Positions 51,666-59,787 of a DNA stretch of 64,000 bases are shown here, one piece after another. The stretch is from Pseudalkalibacillus sp051842935. Lineage in GTDB: Bacteria; Bacillota; Bacilli; Bacillales; Fictibacillaceae. The number at the start of each line of letters is the position of its first letter. Position 1 is the stretch's first letter. The stretch spans positions 3,100,001-3,164,000 of the forward strand of contig NZ_JBPXRR010000001.1 of NCBI RefSeq assembly GCF_051842935.1, given 5' to 3'. Position numbers and translations under genes: made by a program. The notes beneath the pieces are model-generated. The model was not told the origin of the DNA, did not search any database, and was given only the letters and a program-made list of their open reading frames with translations.

Positions 51666-51783
51666 CGATTTCACCTCTTTTCTCTATGTTTTCCCGAATC
51701 ATGCTTCCTAACACAATAGAATAGCACACTTTCGAATCTCTATAAATCATCTATTGGTAGAATTTGATTGCATTACCTGCATT

Positions 51784-51842
51784 TTATCCACTGTGGATAA
51801 CTTTTAACGGTCTTTTTCGACCTATTTTTGCACTTATCCACA
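51784..51842. promoter_or_regulatory. DnaA-box cluster between jag and mnmE
   Basis: An inverted perfect box TGTGGATAA is at 51792-51800, abutting TTATCCACT (51784-51792, one mismatch); a further perfect TTATCCACA is at 51834-51842. The back-to-back pair makes a 17-bp near-palindrome. Confidence 0.75.
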
Positions 51843-51874
51843 ACATACTAGTTTAGTTCTTTCCAGCACAAGAA

Positions 51875-52020
51875 TCAATCTAAAACTTCTGGGTGATTTT
51901 CTAAAACCGAACACTGTTTTTCTAAAACGAGCTGCTGTTTTTCTAAAACCAGCCTCTCAATTTCTAAAACGACCACCTATTTTTACAAAACAAGCGCGTC
52001 TATTTCTAAGACAGCACAAT
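51875..52020. repeat. Degenerate 21-bp tandem array (array 3)
   Basis: The core CTAAAAC (with TTTTT in front in most units) recurs at 51880, 51901, 51922, 51943, 51964, 51985 (variant ACAAAAC) and 52006 (variant CTAAGAC): seven units at exactly 21 bp. The roughly 9 bases between cores are variable and GC-richer. It lies directly past the jag terminator. No coding frame. Confidence 0.87.
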
Positions 52021-52044
52021 TTTCACGGTAAATCTCGCTAAAAA

Positions 52045-52089
52045 AGTGCTGATCCTCCTACCATTTAAGGGTAGCTAAGAATCAGCACT
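52045..52089 (-). terminator. Terminator after jag
   Basis: The outer stem AGTGCTGAT/ATCAGCACT encloses a small inner stem (CTACC/GGTAG) and is followed by six T on the minus strand. Confidence 0.88.
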
Positions 52090-52109
52090 CGTATAAGTTA
52101 CAGTTTCAT

Positions 52110-52730
52110 TTAGATCGATGAAGGTTTGATGACCACGCGACGATGTGGTTCACTGCCTTCCGATGAGGTTTGCACTTTATTGTTGGATTTCAATGTCATA
52201 TGGATGATTTTCCGTTCCATCGACGGCATCGGTTCCAACGATACTTTCTTGTTGATTTTCAACGCTTTGGAAGCTAAACGATGGGCAAGTCTTTCGAGCG
52301 TTTCTTTCCTTCGCTCACGATAGTTTTCAGCATCTAAGATCACTCGTTGATATTCATCAGAAGATTTATTGGCTACAAGGTTCGTCAAATACTGAAGTGC
52401 ATTCAACGTTTGGCCTCTTTTTCCAATCAAGATCGCAATCTTCTCACTTGATAGGTCCAATACGGTACCATCTTCGTCTTCCTTCACTTCAACGGACAGT
52501 TCAACACCCATTTTCGCAGCGACCTTTTTCAAAAATTCGATGGAATCTTCGATAGGATCAACCTTCAAAGTGACTTGAACGACCGCAGGCTTGGAACCAA
52601 GTCCCAGAAACCCTTTCTTAGCATCTTCTAAGATCGAAATTTCAACTTTTTCTTCTGATGTTTGTAATTGAGCTAATGCTTCTTGGACTGCTTCTTCAAC
52701 TGACTTGCTCGTTATCGTTAATTGCTTCAC
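52110..52730 (-). CDS. jag: RNA-binding protein Jag (KhpB/EloR)
   Basis: The 206-residue protein has a Jag-N domain (about 1-55), a KH domain with ILIGKRGQTLNALQYLTNLV (about 102-121, GxxG as GKRG) and an R3H domain (RERRKETLERLAHRLASKAL, about 138-157). It starts with GTG inside the yidC stop (GTGA overlap), so translation is coupled. It binds RNA and affects cell elongation and sporulation. Confidence 0.96.
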   Translation of the reverse strand: MKQLTITSKSVEEAVQEALAQLQTSEEKVEISILEDAKKGFLGLGSKPAVVQVTLKVDPIEDSIEFLKKVAAKMGVELSVEVKEDEDGTVLDLSSEKIAILIGKRGQTLNALQYLTNLVANKSSDEYQRVILDAENYRERRKETLERLAHRLASKALKINKKVSLEPMPSMERKIIHMTLKSNNKVQTSSEGSEPHRRVVIKPSSI

Positions 52731-53503
52731 TTTTTCGCGCCCCCCGTAGCATTACTTTCCTTATTTTTCATAGGAAGAGTAATAAAGTAGGTTTGTGCAA
52801 TCATGAACAGGTTTCCGACTACCCAATAAAGGGAAAGTGCAGCTGGGAATGATATTGCGAAGACGATAATCATGATCGGCATGATGTAAAGCATCATCTT
52901 CATTTGCGGATTGGCAGACATCGCATCTGACCCGCCCATCATAATCTTCTGTTGTAAATAAGTCGTCACACCTGCAATTAATGGTAAGAGATAATATGGA
53001 TCGGGACTTCCAAGGTCAAACCATAGGAAGTTATGTTCCGCAATCGCTTCTGTTCGCATAATTGCATGATAGAATCCTAATAAAATCGGCATTTGGATAA
53101 TCAATGGCATACAACCAGCTAAAGGATTGACGCCATGTTTTTGGAACAACTGCATCGTCTCTTGCTGTAATTTCTGTTGAGTCTTCTGGTCTTTTGAGCT
53201 GTATTTTTCTCGCAATGCTTTGATTTCAGGTTGAATCTGCTGCATTGCCATAGAACTTTTTGTCTGTTTAATCATTAATGGTAATAATACTAAACGGATC
53301 AACAGGGTTACGATGACGATTCCGAGGCCATAGTTTTCATTAAAGAACTCAGCTACCTCAGTAATCAACCAGGATAATGGATAGACGAAGTACTCGTCCC
53401 AAAATCCAGTACTCTCATCTGTAATTGGTTTGTCAAGTGAACACCCTGCTAAAACTATAACCATGAAAATGGCTGAGATTATTAAGCCTATTCTCTTTCT
53501 CAC
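52727..53503 (-). CDS. spoIIIJ: Membrane insertase YidC (SpoIIIJ)
   Basis: The 258-residue protein has a lipoprotein signal (IISAIFMVIVLAGC, lipobox LAGC, Cys21) and five transmembrane segments of the YidC core. LLIRLVLLPLMIKQTKSSMA carries the conserved positively charged arginine in the groove. It inserts membrane proteins and is needed for forespore gene expression. It is 43 bases after yidD and overlaps jag. Confidence 0.96.
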   Translation of the reverse strand: MRKRIGLIISAIFMVIVLAGCSLDKPITDESTGFWDEYFVYPLSWLITEVAEFFNENYGLGIVIVTLLIRLVLLPLMIKQTKSSMAMQQIQPEIKALREKYSSKDQKTQQKLQQETMQLFQKHGVNPLAGCMPLIIQMPILLGFYHAIMRTEAIAEHNFLWFDLGSPDPYYLLPLIAGVTTYLQQKIMMGGSDAMSANPQMKMMLYIMPIMIIVFAISFPAALSLYWVVGNLFMIAQTYFITLPMKNKESNATGGAKK

Positions 53504-53546
53504 TTGCTAAATCCTCCTTACAACGGTACCTTTCTACAAAAAAAGG

Positions 53547-53780
53547 TTATTCCCGATCCATCTTGTCCTTTTCAGGTACAGGATCTACTCCACCTGGATG
53601 AAAAGGATGACATTTCAAAATCCGCTTCAATGTCAGCCATCCTCCAGCAAACGCGCCATGCTTTTGTATCGCCTCTAATCCGTATGATGAACAGGTCGGA
53701 TAGAATCGGCACGATGGCGGAGTAAATGGAGATATGCCTTTTCGATAGATTTGGATGATGAACATCAATATATATTTCAT
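53547..53780 (-). CDS. yidD: Membrane protein insertion efficiency factor YidD
   Basis: The 77-residue protein has the complete family signature: IYRKGISPFTPPSCRFYPTC, SSYGLEAIQKHGAFAGGWL and CHPFHPGGVDPVP. It has an N-terminal amphipathic helix. Lies 4 bases after rnpA, as in most bacteria. Confidence 0.97.
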   Translation of the reverse strand: MKYILMFIIQIYRKGISPFTPPSCRFYPTCSSYGLEAIQKHGAFAGGWLTLKRILKCHPFHPGGVDPVPEKDKMDRE

Positions 53781-53784
53781 ACCA

Positions 53785-54135
53785 TTATCCTCTCGATGTT
53801 TTCAATAGTTTAGAGCGTTTCATGACATGGATCAAACTGCTCTTCACTTCATGGAAATCCATATTAGAGGTTGGTTTTCTTGCGATTATGACATAATCAT
53901 AGGAATTTCGAATTTCTTCATCAATTTGATGAAAAGCTTCTCGGACATACCTTTTCACCCGGTTTCGGGTAACAGCATTACCGATTTTTTTACTCACCGA
54001 CAAACCCAACCGGAAGTAATCCTGGTTCGGTTTCTTCAAAAAATAAACGACGAATTGTCGGTTTGCGAAGGATTCACCATTTCGGAAAACCGCTTGGAAT
54101 TCCTCGTTTTTCTTTATTCGATACTTCTTCTCCAT
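53785..54135 (-). CDS. rnpA: Ribonuclease P protein component
   Basis: The 116-residue basic protein has FRNGESFANRQFVVYFLKKP and the RNR signature AVTRNRVKRYVREAFHQ (about residues 54-70). It helps RNase P RNA cut tRNA 5' leaders. It follows rpmH across a 95-base gap with a hairpin. Confidence 0.97.
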   Translation of the reverse strand: MEKKYRIKKNEEFQAVFRNGESFANRQFVVYFLKKPNQDYFRLGLSVSKKIGNAVTRNRVKRYVREAFHQIDEEIRNSYDYVIIARKPTSNMDFHEVKSSLIHVMKRSKLLKTSRG

Positions 54136-54209
54136 CCGGATTCACTCCGTACAACACTTTACTTGGATCTTTCTTTTCACTGCAAAAAAATAATGTGCAA
54201 GTGAAAAAA

Positions 54210-54231
54210 GACCACTGTTTATTCAGTGGCC
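54210..54231 (-). terminator. Terminator/attenuator between rpmH and rnpA
   Basis: The core stem CCACTG/CAGTGG with a 6-base loop is followed by six T on the minus strand. It starts at the rpmH stop and would cut down read-through into rnpA. Confidence 0.7.
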
Positions 54232-54365
54232 TACGCAGATAATACTTTTCTTCCTTTTTGACGGCGACGAGCTAGAACTTTACGTCCGTTCTTTGTACTC
54301 ATACGCGCACGGAAACCGTGTACTTTCTTACGCTTACGATTATTTGGTTGGAATGTAGGTTTCAT
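54231..54365 (-). CDS. rpmH: 50S ribosomal protein L34
   Basis: A 44-residue basic protein reads MKPTFQPNNRKRKKVHGFRA then RMSTKNGRKVLARRRQKGRK and VLSA. It starts at 54363-54365 behind GAGGAGG. It is too short for usual ORF cut-offs but is identical in plan to L34 everywhere. It is the first gene to the left of oriC. Confidence 0.98.
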   Translation of the reverse strand: MKPTFQPNNRKRKKVHGFRARMSTKNGRKVLARRRQKGRKVLSA

Positions 54366-54435
54366 TTATTTACACCTCCTCGAGGATTTCAAGTACAACT
54401 AAATAATTGCATAATGCTTTTAGACAGTCTTTGTA

Positions 54436-54464
54436 ATTATAAGAACATCTGCACTTTCTGTCAA
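54436..54464 (-). promoter_or_regulatory. rpmH promoter (sigma-A consensus)
   Basis: On the minus strand TTGACA (54459-54464), 17 bases and TATAAT (54436-54441) form a full consensus promoter 70 bases above the rpmH start. Confidence 0.9.
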
Positions 54465-54510
54465 GTTTCATTATGAAATTGATTGAGTTAAATACTCATA
54501 GGATATTGAT

Positions 54511-54580
54511 TTCCGCTCCAGCTGCTCACTTTCCGCGGGGCGTGCGGCAATCCTGCTGGAGTCTCGCACCTTGCTCTCCA
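54511..54580. repeat. Degenerate copy of a Bacillaceae dispersed palindromic repeat
   Basis: CTCCAG (54516) and CTGGAG (54556) enclose a GC-rich core CACTTTCCGCGGGGCGTGCG, and GTCTCGCACCTTGC follows. From memory this CTTTCCGCGGGGC / GGAGTCTCGCACC wording belongs to a dispersed repeat in many Bacillus relatives, of which this looks like an internally shortened copy. The rest of the rpmH-oriC gap (54581-54748) shows nothing else. Confidence 0.6.
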
Positions 54581-54748
54581 ATCAATTTGCAAAAGTTGTT
54601 CCTCTCCAAAGATCTACTTCTAACACTTTCGTTTTCTTCCTCTTCATTTATTTCTTAAAACTACTTTCTTCAAATCAGTTCACATTCTCCCTATTCCGAT
54701 TCTTCCATCTCCCAGCCAAAAATTACATTTGAATGACCTGATTAAAAG

Positions 54749-55117
54749 TTATCAACAATTCACTTTCAAGAATTGCAGATACATGTCTGTTTATTGTCTT
54801 GTGGATAAAATTTCGACAGCATTTTTCATATCCACATCCTTTATCGACAAATTACACACAAAATCTAGTGCTGTGGACAACCTCTCTCCACAACGTGTTG
54901 CGAATGTGGATAACCACAAAAAACTCGTTGCAACTACAGTATCCTTTTGATATGATTAGTGTGTTTTAACCCGTTCAAAACTTCCTCGAATAGATCTCTT
55001 ATCCACACGCTGTGGATAAAAATGTGGACACTCATGCACGTCTGTGTATAAGCTTGTCCACAAATTTGTGTATACAGAAAATAACTCCAGTTTCTACTAT
55101 ATTAATAGTTATTCACA
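54749..55117. other. oriC, DnaA-box region upstream of dnaA
   Basis: Perfect DnaA boxes lie at 54800-54808, 54905-54913, 54999-55007 and 55011-55019 (the last two face each other). One-mismatch boxes lie at 54749-54757, 54828-54836, 54872-54880, 55054-55062 and 55109-55117. This corresponds to the upstream (incA/incB-type) half of a bipartite Bacillus origin and also controls dnaA expression. Confidence 0.93.
54928..54956 (+). promoter_or_regulatory. dnaA promoter
   Basis: TTGCAA (54928-54933), 17 bases and TATGAT (54951-54956) stand inside the DnaA boxes, so DnaA can repress its own gene. The leader is about 250 bases. Confidence 0.7.
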
Positions 55118-55216
55118 TTTTCTGTGAATGTATAGAGATGAAGTTGATGGTTTGTACGTCAGCCGTGTACATAACCTTTATTTAAATTACGACAAAAAAC
55201 GTAAAGGAGGGTGATG

Positions 55217-56572
55217 ATGGAAAATATCACTGATTTATGGAACAAAGCTTTGGGTGAAATCGAAAAGAAATTGAGTAAACCAAGCTTTGAAACCTGGTTG
55301 AAATCAACGTCCGCTCATTCGCTTCAAAACGATACATTAGTGATTACAGCTCCTAACGAATTCGCACGTGATTGGCTTGAATCCCGCTATTCCAATTTGA
55401 TATCAGAAACATTGGATAGCATCACTGGGACGAAGTTAGCTGTAAAATTCATCATTCCGCAAAATCAGACACAGGATGAGATTGACCTGGATCAAGCCTC
55501 TAAGAAGAGAGCAAAAGTCGAAGCGGAACAATCGGATGAAAATTTGACGCAAAGCATGTTGAATCCTAAATATACATTCGATACGTTCGTAATCGGTTCT
55601 GGTAACCGGTTTGCGCATGCTGCATCCCTAGCGGTAGCTGAAGCACCGGCTAAAGCCTATAACCCATTATTCATTTACGGGGGCGTTGGACTCGGTAAGA
55701 CTCACTTGATGCATGCCATTGGTCATTACGTCATCGATCATAAACCGAGTGCGAAAGTTGTCTATCTATCATCAGAAAAGTTCACGAATGAGTTCATTAA
55801 CTCGATCCGTGATAATAAAACAGTCGATTTTCGTAACAAATTCAGAAATGTCGATGTTTTGCTAATTGATGATATTCAATTTTTAGCTGGAAAAGAACAA
55901 ACTCAAGAAGAATTTTTCCATACATTTAATGCCTTGCATGAAGAAAGCAAGCAGATTGTCATCTCAAGTGACAGGCCGCCAAAGGAAATTCCGACACTTG
56001 AGGACCGGTTACGGTCTCGATTTGAATGGGGTCTCATTACGGATATCACTCCACCGGACCTTGAGACACGTATCGCCATTTTACGCAAGAAAGCGAAAGC
56101 CGAAGGTCTCGATATTCCGAATGAAGTGATGCTATACATCGCCAATCAGATTGATACGAACATCCGTGAATTAGAAGGTGCGTTGATTCGTGTCGTAGCT
56201 TATTCTTCACTCATCAATCAAGATATGAATGCGGATCTGGCAGCGGAAGCATTGAAGGACATCATCCCGTCATCTAAACCACGGACATTGACGATCCATG
56301 ATATACAAGAGATGGTTGGAGAAAAGTTCAATGTACGTCTTGAAGACTTCAAAGCGAAGAAAAGAACGAAAACTGTCGCATTTCCTAGACAAATTGCGAT
56401 GTACCTATCCAGAGAAATGACTGACTTCTCCTTACCGAAAATTGGAGAAGAGTTCGGCGGACGTGATCATACGACGGTCATTCATGCCCACGAAAAGATT
56501 TCTAAATTAATAGGGTCTGATCAACAATTACAAAACAAAATCAAAGAAATTCGGGATGCACTGAAAAGTTAA
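55217..56572 (+). CDS. dnaA: Replication initiator DnaA
   Basis: The ATG at 55217 lies six bases after AAAGGAGG and gives MENITDLWNKALGEIEKK, the family N-terminus; 451 residues. Domain I covers about 1-80, an acidic linker follows, then AAA+ with Walker A GGVGLGKTHL (about 155-164) and Walker B VLLIDDIQFLAG. Domain IV ends with the DNA-binding signature GGRDHTTVIHAHEKI. It melts the origin. Boxes occur on both sides of the gene. Confidence 0.99.
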   Translation: MENITDLWNKALGEIEKKLSKPSFETWLKSTSAHSLQNDTLVITAPNEFARDWLESRYSNLISETLDSITGTKLAVKFIIPQNQTQDEIDLDQASKKRAKVEAEQSDENLTQSMLNPKYTFDTFVIGSGNRFAHAASLAVAEAPAKAYNPLFIYGGVGLGKTHLMHAIGHYVIDHKPSAKVVYLSSEKFTNEFINSIRDNKTVDFRNKFRNVDVLLIDDIQFLAGKEQTQEEFFHTFNALHEESKQIVISSDRPPKEIPTLEDRLRSRFEWGLITDITPPDLETRIAILRKKAKAEGLDIPNEVMLYIANQIDTNIRELEGALIRVVAYSSLINQDMNADLAAEALKDIIPSSKPRTLTIHDIQEMVGEKFNVRLEDFKAKKRTKTVAFPRQIAMYLSREMTDFSLPKIGEEFGGRDHTTVIHAHEKISKLIGSDQQLQNKIKEIRDALKS

Positions 56573-56575
56573 TGC

Positions 56576-56740
56576 TGTGAACAACTGTGAATAATTCATC
56601 TGAAAATCCTATGTTTTATGCACAACCTGTCCACATGTGGATAACCGCTAACAAAACGTTCTGTTGGACTTATCCACAAAATCACAGCCCCTACTATTAT
56701 TACTGCTAATTTTTATTTATTAATAAAGAATAATATGTCT
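56576..56740. other. oriC, unwinding region between dnaA and dnaN
   Basis: Perfect DnaA boxes at 56636-56644 and 56670-56678 are followed by a GC patch (CACAGCCCC) and then triplets CTA CTA TTA TTA CTG CTA (56691-56708), the DnaA-trio pattern (3'-GAT-5' on the other strand). An AT-rich stretch to 56740 is the likely melting site. Weaker boxes lie at 56586-56594 and 56628-56636. Confidence 0.9.
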
Positions 56741-56821
56741 CCGAAATTAGATTCGATTGATAGACAAAAAAGGTTGCCCTTAGTGATTCAGGGATTACCT
56801 TTCTGAGGAGGAAATAAATAA

Positions 56822-57964
56822 ATGAAATTCGTAATGAACCGAGATCAGCTTGTCGACAGTGTGCAAGATGTAATGAAAGCTGTCTCAACACGAACAACGA
56901 TTCCGATTCTCACGGGAATTAAGATTGAAGCACATGAAGATGGTGTAACGTTGACAGGAAGCGATTCCGATATTTCAATCGAACGTTTTGTACCAGCTGA
57001 AGAAGATGGTTATGAGCATGTAACGGTTGAGAAGCCTGGAAGCATCGTTCTTCAAGCTCGCTTTTTCTCAGAAATCGTAAAAAAGTTACCTGATTCAAAG
57101 ATTGAAATTGAAGTATCTGAACGATTTGCGACACGAATTCGCTCTGGTTCGTCTGAATTCAATTTGAATGGACTCGATCCTCAGGAATATCCTAGATTGC
57201 CAGAAGTTCAGGAAAATAACCGATTCAGCATTCAGGCAGATCTTTTGAAAACGTTGATTCGTCAAACCGTATTCGCAGTGTCCACCTCAGAAACACGCCC
57301 CATCTTGACAGGTGTAAACTGGCATATTGAAGATGGTGAATTGAAGTGTGTTGCAACGGACAGTCACAGACTTGCATCGAGATCAGCTGCAGTGGAAACG
57401 ACTTCGGAAGAAATCGACTTCTCCAATGTAGTGATCCCGGGTAAGAGTTTGACAGAGCTCTCGAAAATTCTGGATGATAATAGCGACTTGATCGATATCG
57501 TTCTAACCGAAAGTCAGGTGTTGTTCAAAGCGAAAAACATTTTGTTCTTCTCAAGACTCCTGGACGGGAATTATCCGGATACATCTAAACTCATCCCGAA
57601 CGAAAGTAAGACGGAAATGATCGTTTCCACGAAGGAATTCTTGCAGGCAATCGACCGCGCTTCCTTGTTGGCGAAAGAGGGCAGAAACAATGTCGTCAAA
57701 CTTTCTACACTAGAGAACAATGAAGTCGAAATTTCATCTAATTCTCCGGAAATCGGGAAAGTTTTTGAACAAGTTGTCACGGAATCTCTTGAAGGTGATG
57801 AATTAAAGATTTCATTCAGTGCAAAATATATGATGGATGCTCTGAAAGCAATGGATTGTTCAGAGGTGCAAATCCAGTTTACCGGAGCAATGAGACCGTT
57901 CGTCTTGACTCCGATCGAAGAACAATCGATCAAACAATTGATCCTTCCAGTAAGAACTTATTAA
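56822..57964 (+). CDS. dnaN: DNA polymerase III beta clamp
   Basis: The 380-residue sliding clamp consists of three repeated domains; SHRLASRSAA and the C-terminal FVLTPIEEQSIKQLILPVRT are typical. It tethers polymerase to DNA. It is co-transcribed with dnaA and a strong terminator follows. Confidence 0.98.
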   Translation: MKFVMNRDQLVDSVQDVMKAVSTRTTIPILTGIKIEAHEDGVTLTGSDSDISIERFVPAEEDGYEHVTVEKPGSIVLQARFFSEIVKKLPDSKIEIEVSERFATRIRSGSSEFNLNGLDPQEYPRLPEVQENNRFSIQADLLKTLIRQTVFAVSTSETRPILTGVNWHIEDGELKCVATDSHRLASRSAAVETTSEEIDFSNVVIPGKSLTELSKILDDNSDLIDIVLTESQVLFKAKNILFFSRLLDGNYPDTSKLIPNESKTEMIVSTKEFLQAIDRASLLAKEGRNNVVKLSTLENNEVEISSNSPEIGKVFEQVVTESLEGDELKISFSAKYMMDALKAMDCSEVQIQFTGAMRPFVLTPIEEQSIKQLILPVRTY

Positions 57965-57975
57965 TTCATATGTGA

Positions 57976-58017
57976 AAAGCTACTAGTGACATTGATGGAC
58001 GTCCTAGTAGCTTTTTT
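57976..58017 (+). terminator. Terminator after dnaN
   Basis: An 11-bp perfect stem (AAAGCTACTAG/CTAGTAGCTTT) with a 17-base loop is followed by six T, before yaaA. Confidence 0.9.
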
Positions 58018-58104
58018 ACAGGTTGAGATTTTTTGTATAGGATTGGTGATTCCAAGTAACAACAATCCCCAAATTTCAATCATAAATGTCAGGAGGAAAT
58101 CTAA

Positions 58105-58314
58105 ATGGAAATCCATATCACGACCGAATACATTACATTGCAACAACTACTTAAACAAGCGGATGTGATTCAATCCGGTGGAATGGTAAAATGGTATTTA
58201 GCAGAACATGAAGTGTTGGTGAACGACGAACCAGAACAGCGTCGAGGAAGAAAGCTGTATGAAGGTGATACGGTGACTATACCGGGGACAGGCTCCTTTG
58301 TCGTAACACGTTGA
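58105..58314 (+). CDS. yaaA: S4-domain RNA-binding protein YaaA
   Basis: A 69-residue S4-like protein (EYITLQQLLKQADVIQSGGM, VKWYLAEHEVLVNDEPEQRR, GRKLYEGDTVTIPG). It lies between dnaN and recF, as in B. subtilis, where it is linked to ribosome assembly. AGGAGG precedes the ATG. Its stop is just before the recF ribosome site. Confidence 0.95.
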   Translation: MEIHITTEYITLQQLLKQADVIQSGGMVKWYLAEHEVLVNDEPEQRRGRKLYEGDTVTIPGTGSFVVTR

Positions 58315-58328
58315 ATGGGGGATTCCCT

Positions 58329-59450
58329 TTGCATTTGAAGGAATTACTACTGAAAAACTATCGAAACTATGAAACCGAAGAACTCAGCTTCCAGGATAAT
58401 GTGAATGTTTTCATAGGCGAGAACGCCCAGGGGAAAACGAATGTTATGGAAGCCATCTATGTTTTAGGGTTTGCAAAATCCCATCGGACACCGCGTGATA
58501 AAGAATTGATACGTTGGGACTGTGAATATGGTAAAATAGAAGGTAGGGTCCAAAAACGGAACGGACCGTTATCATTACAAATCGTTATCAGCCAAAAAGG
58601 CAAAAAGGCCAAATATAATCATATCGAACAAAGACGGTTGACCGATTATATCGGAGCGTTGAATATCGTCATGTTTGCACCTGAGGATCTGAATCTTGTC
58701 AAAGGAAGCCCTCAGGTGCGACGTCGTTTTATCGATATGGAAATCGGCCAGATCAGTCCTGTCTATTTACATCATCTCAGTCAATATCAGAAGGTTTTAC
58801 AGCAACGGAACCATTTGCTCCGCGATCTCCAGAGAAGGAGGAAGCAAGAGCAAGAAATCATGCTCGATATTCTTACGGAACAATTGATTGAGCACGCCGT
58901 GAAAATCTTTCACAAGCGACATGAATTCCTCCAATTGCTGCAAGAATGGGCAGAACCGATCCATTCTGGTATCACTCGGAATCATGAAACGCTCGAGATT
59001 CAATACAAATCTTCTATACAGGTATCAGATTCGCTTGATATGACGAAAATAATAGAAGAATATCAATTGAAATTTGATAAAATAAAAGAAAAAGAGATGG
59101 AACGAGGCACGACCCTAGCAGGTCCGCATCGTGACGATCTCGCACTTTACGTGAACGGTAAGGATGTTCAGACCTACGGTTCGCAAGGTCAGCAAAGGAC
59201 GACAGCTCTTTCTTTGAAACTAGCTGAAATCGAACTGATCAAATCGGAAGTTGGTGAATATCCACTATTGTTATTGGATGATGTATTATCGGAGCTTGAT
59301 GACAGCCGCCAGTCCCACTTGTTGAATACAATTCAAGGGAAGGTTCAAACCTTCGTCACTACGACGAGTGTGGATGGTATTGAACACGAAACGCTGAAAA
59401 ACGCGAGCCTGTTCAATGTGGAGAACGGAACAGCAGCGTTAATAAAGTGA
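58329..59450 (+). CDS. recF: DNA replication and repair protein RecF
   Basis: I start at TTG 58329, five bases behind GGGGGAT, giving 373 residues (LHLKELLLKNYRNYETEELS...), which aligns with the RecF start. Walker A is FIGENAQGKTNVMEAIYVLG, the ABC signature lies near TYGSQGQQRTTALSLKLAE and Walker B is PLLLLDDVLSELDDSR. It loads RecA at gaps. A TTG six codons upstream overlaps the yaaA stop and is less likely. Confidence 0.96.
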   Translation: MHLKELLLKNYRNYETEELSFQDNVNVFIGENAQGKTNVMEAIYVLGFAKSHRTPRDKELIRWDCEYGKIEGRVQKRNGPLSLQIVISQKGKKAKYNHIEQRRLTDYIGALNIVMFAPEDLNLVKGSPQVRRRFIDMEIGQISPVYLHHLSQYQKVLQQRNHLLRDLQRRRKQEQEIMLDILTEQLIEHAVKIFHKRHEFLQLLQEWAEPIHSGITRNHETLEIQYKSSIQVSDSLDMTKIIEEYQLKFDKIKEKEMERGTTLAGPHRDDLALYVNGKDVQTYGSQGQQRTTALSLKLAEIELIKSEVGEYPLLLLDDVLSELDDSRQSHLLNTIQGKVQTFVTTTSVDGIEHETLKNASLFNVENGTAALIK

Positions 59451-59462
59451 GGTGAGCAATCC

Positions 59463-59729
59463 TTGTTTATCCATCTAGGTGAAAATGTTGTCGTGCAAAC
59501 ACGGGATGTCGTTGCCATATTCGACTATGAGATTGCGAAAGAATCTGAGGAGACGATGGCGTTCTTGAAGCACCATAAAGAGAACCAGAATCTCGAAACG
59601 ATCAGTGATGAATTGATCAAATCGATCGTTCTCACTACAGAAGGAATATACTTGTCGCCTCTATCCTCTATTACTTTAAAGCGAAGAGCGAAAATCAATA
59701 ACAATTTCGAAAAGCTGTTAAACAGCTAG
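59463..59729 (+). CDS. remB: Extracellular-matrix regulator RemB (YaaB)
   Basis: The 88-residue protein starts at TTG 59463 behind AGGTGAG (MFIHLGENVVVQTRDVVAIF). It belongs to the DUF370/RemA-related group and always lies between recF and gyrB in Bacillus. It is involved in matrix gene control. The C-terminus TLKRRAKINNNFEKLLNS is basic. Confidence 0.92.
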   Translation: MFIHLGENVVVQTRDVVAIFDYEIAKESEETMAFLKHHKENQNLETISDELIKSIVLTTEGIYLSPLSSITLKRRAKINNNFEKLLNS

Positions 59730-59787
59730 GATCGGAATTTGATATATGGGATCTAAGGATGTTCGAAAAAAGAAGCAGGTGAATAAT

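Noticed and set aside
51875..52020. CRISPR-like array (constant core with variable spacers)
   Set aside because: Units are only 21 bp with 9-base variable parts, the core is degenerate and AT-rich, and no cas genes are in the window.
53504..53546. Translation-arrest leader (MifM-like) before the spoIIIJ gene
   Set aside because: The 43-base gap after yidD is too short and holds no leader ORF.
54473..54658. 61-codon ORF upstream of oriC
   Set aside because: It runs through the palindromic repeat remnant and has no ribosome site.
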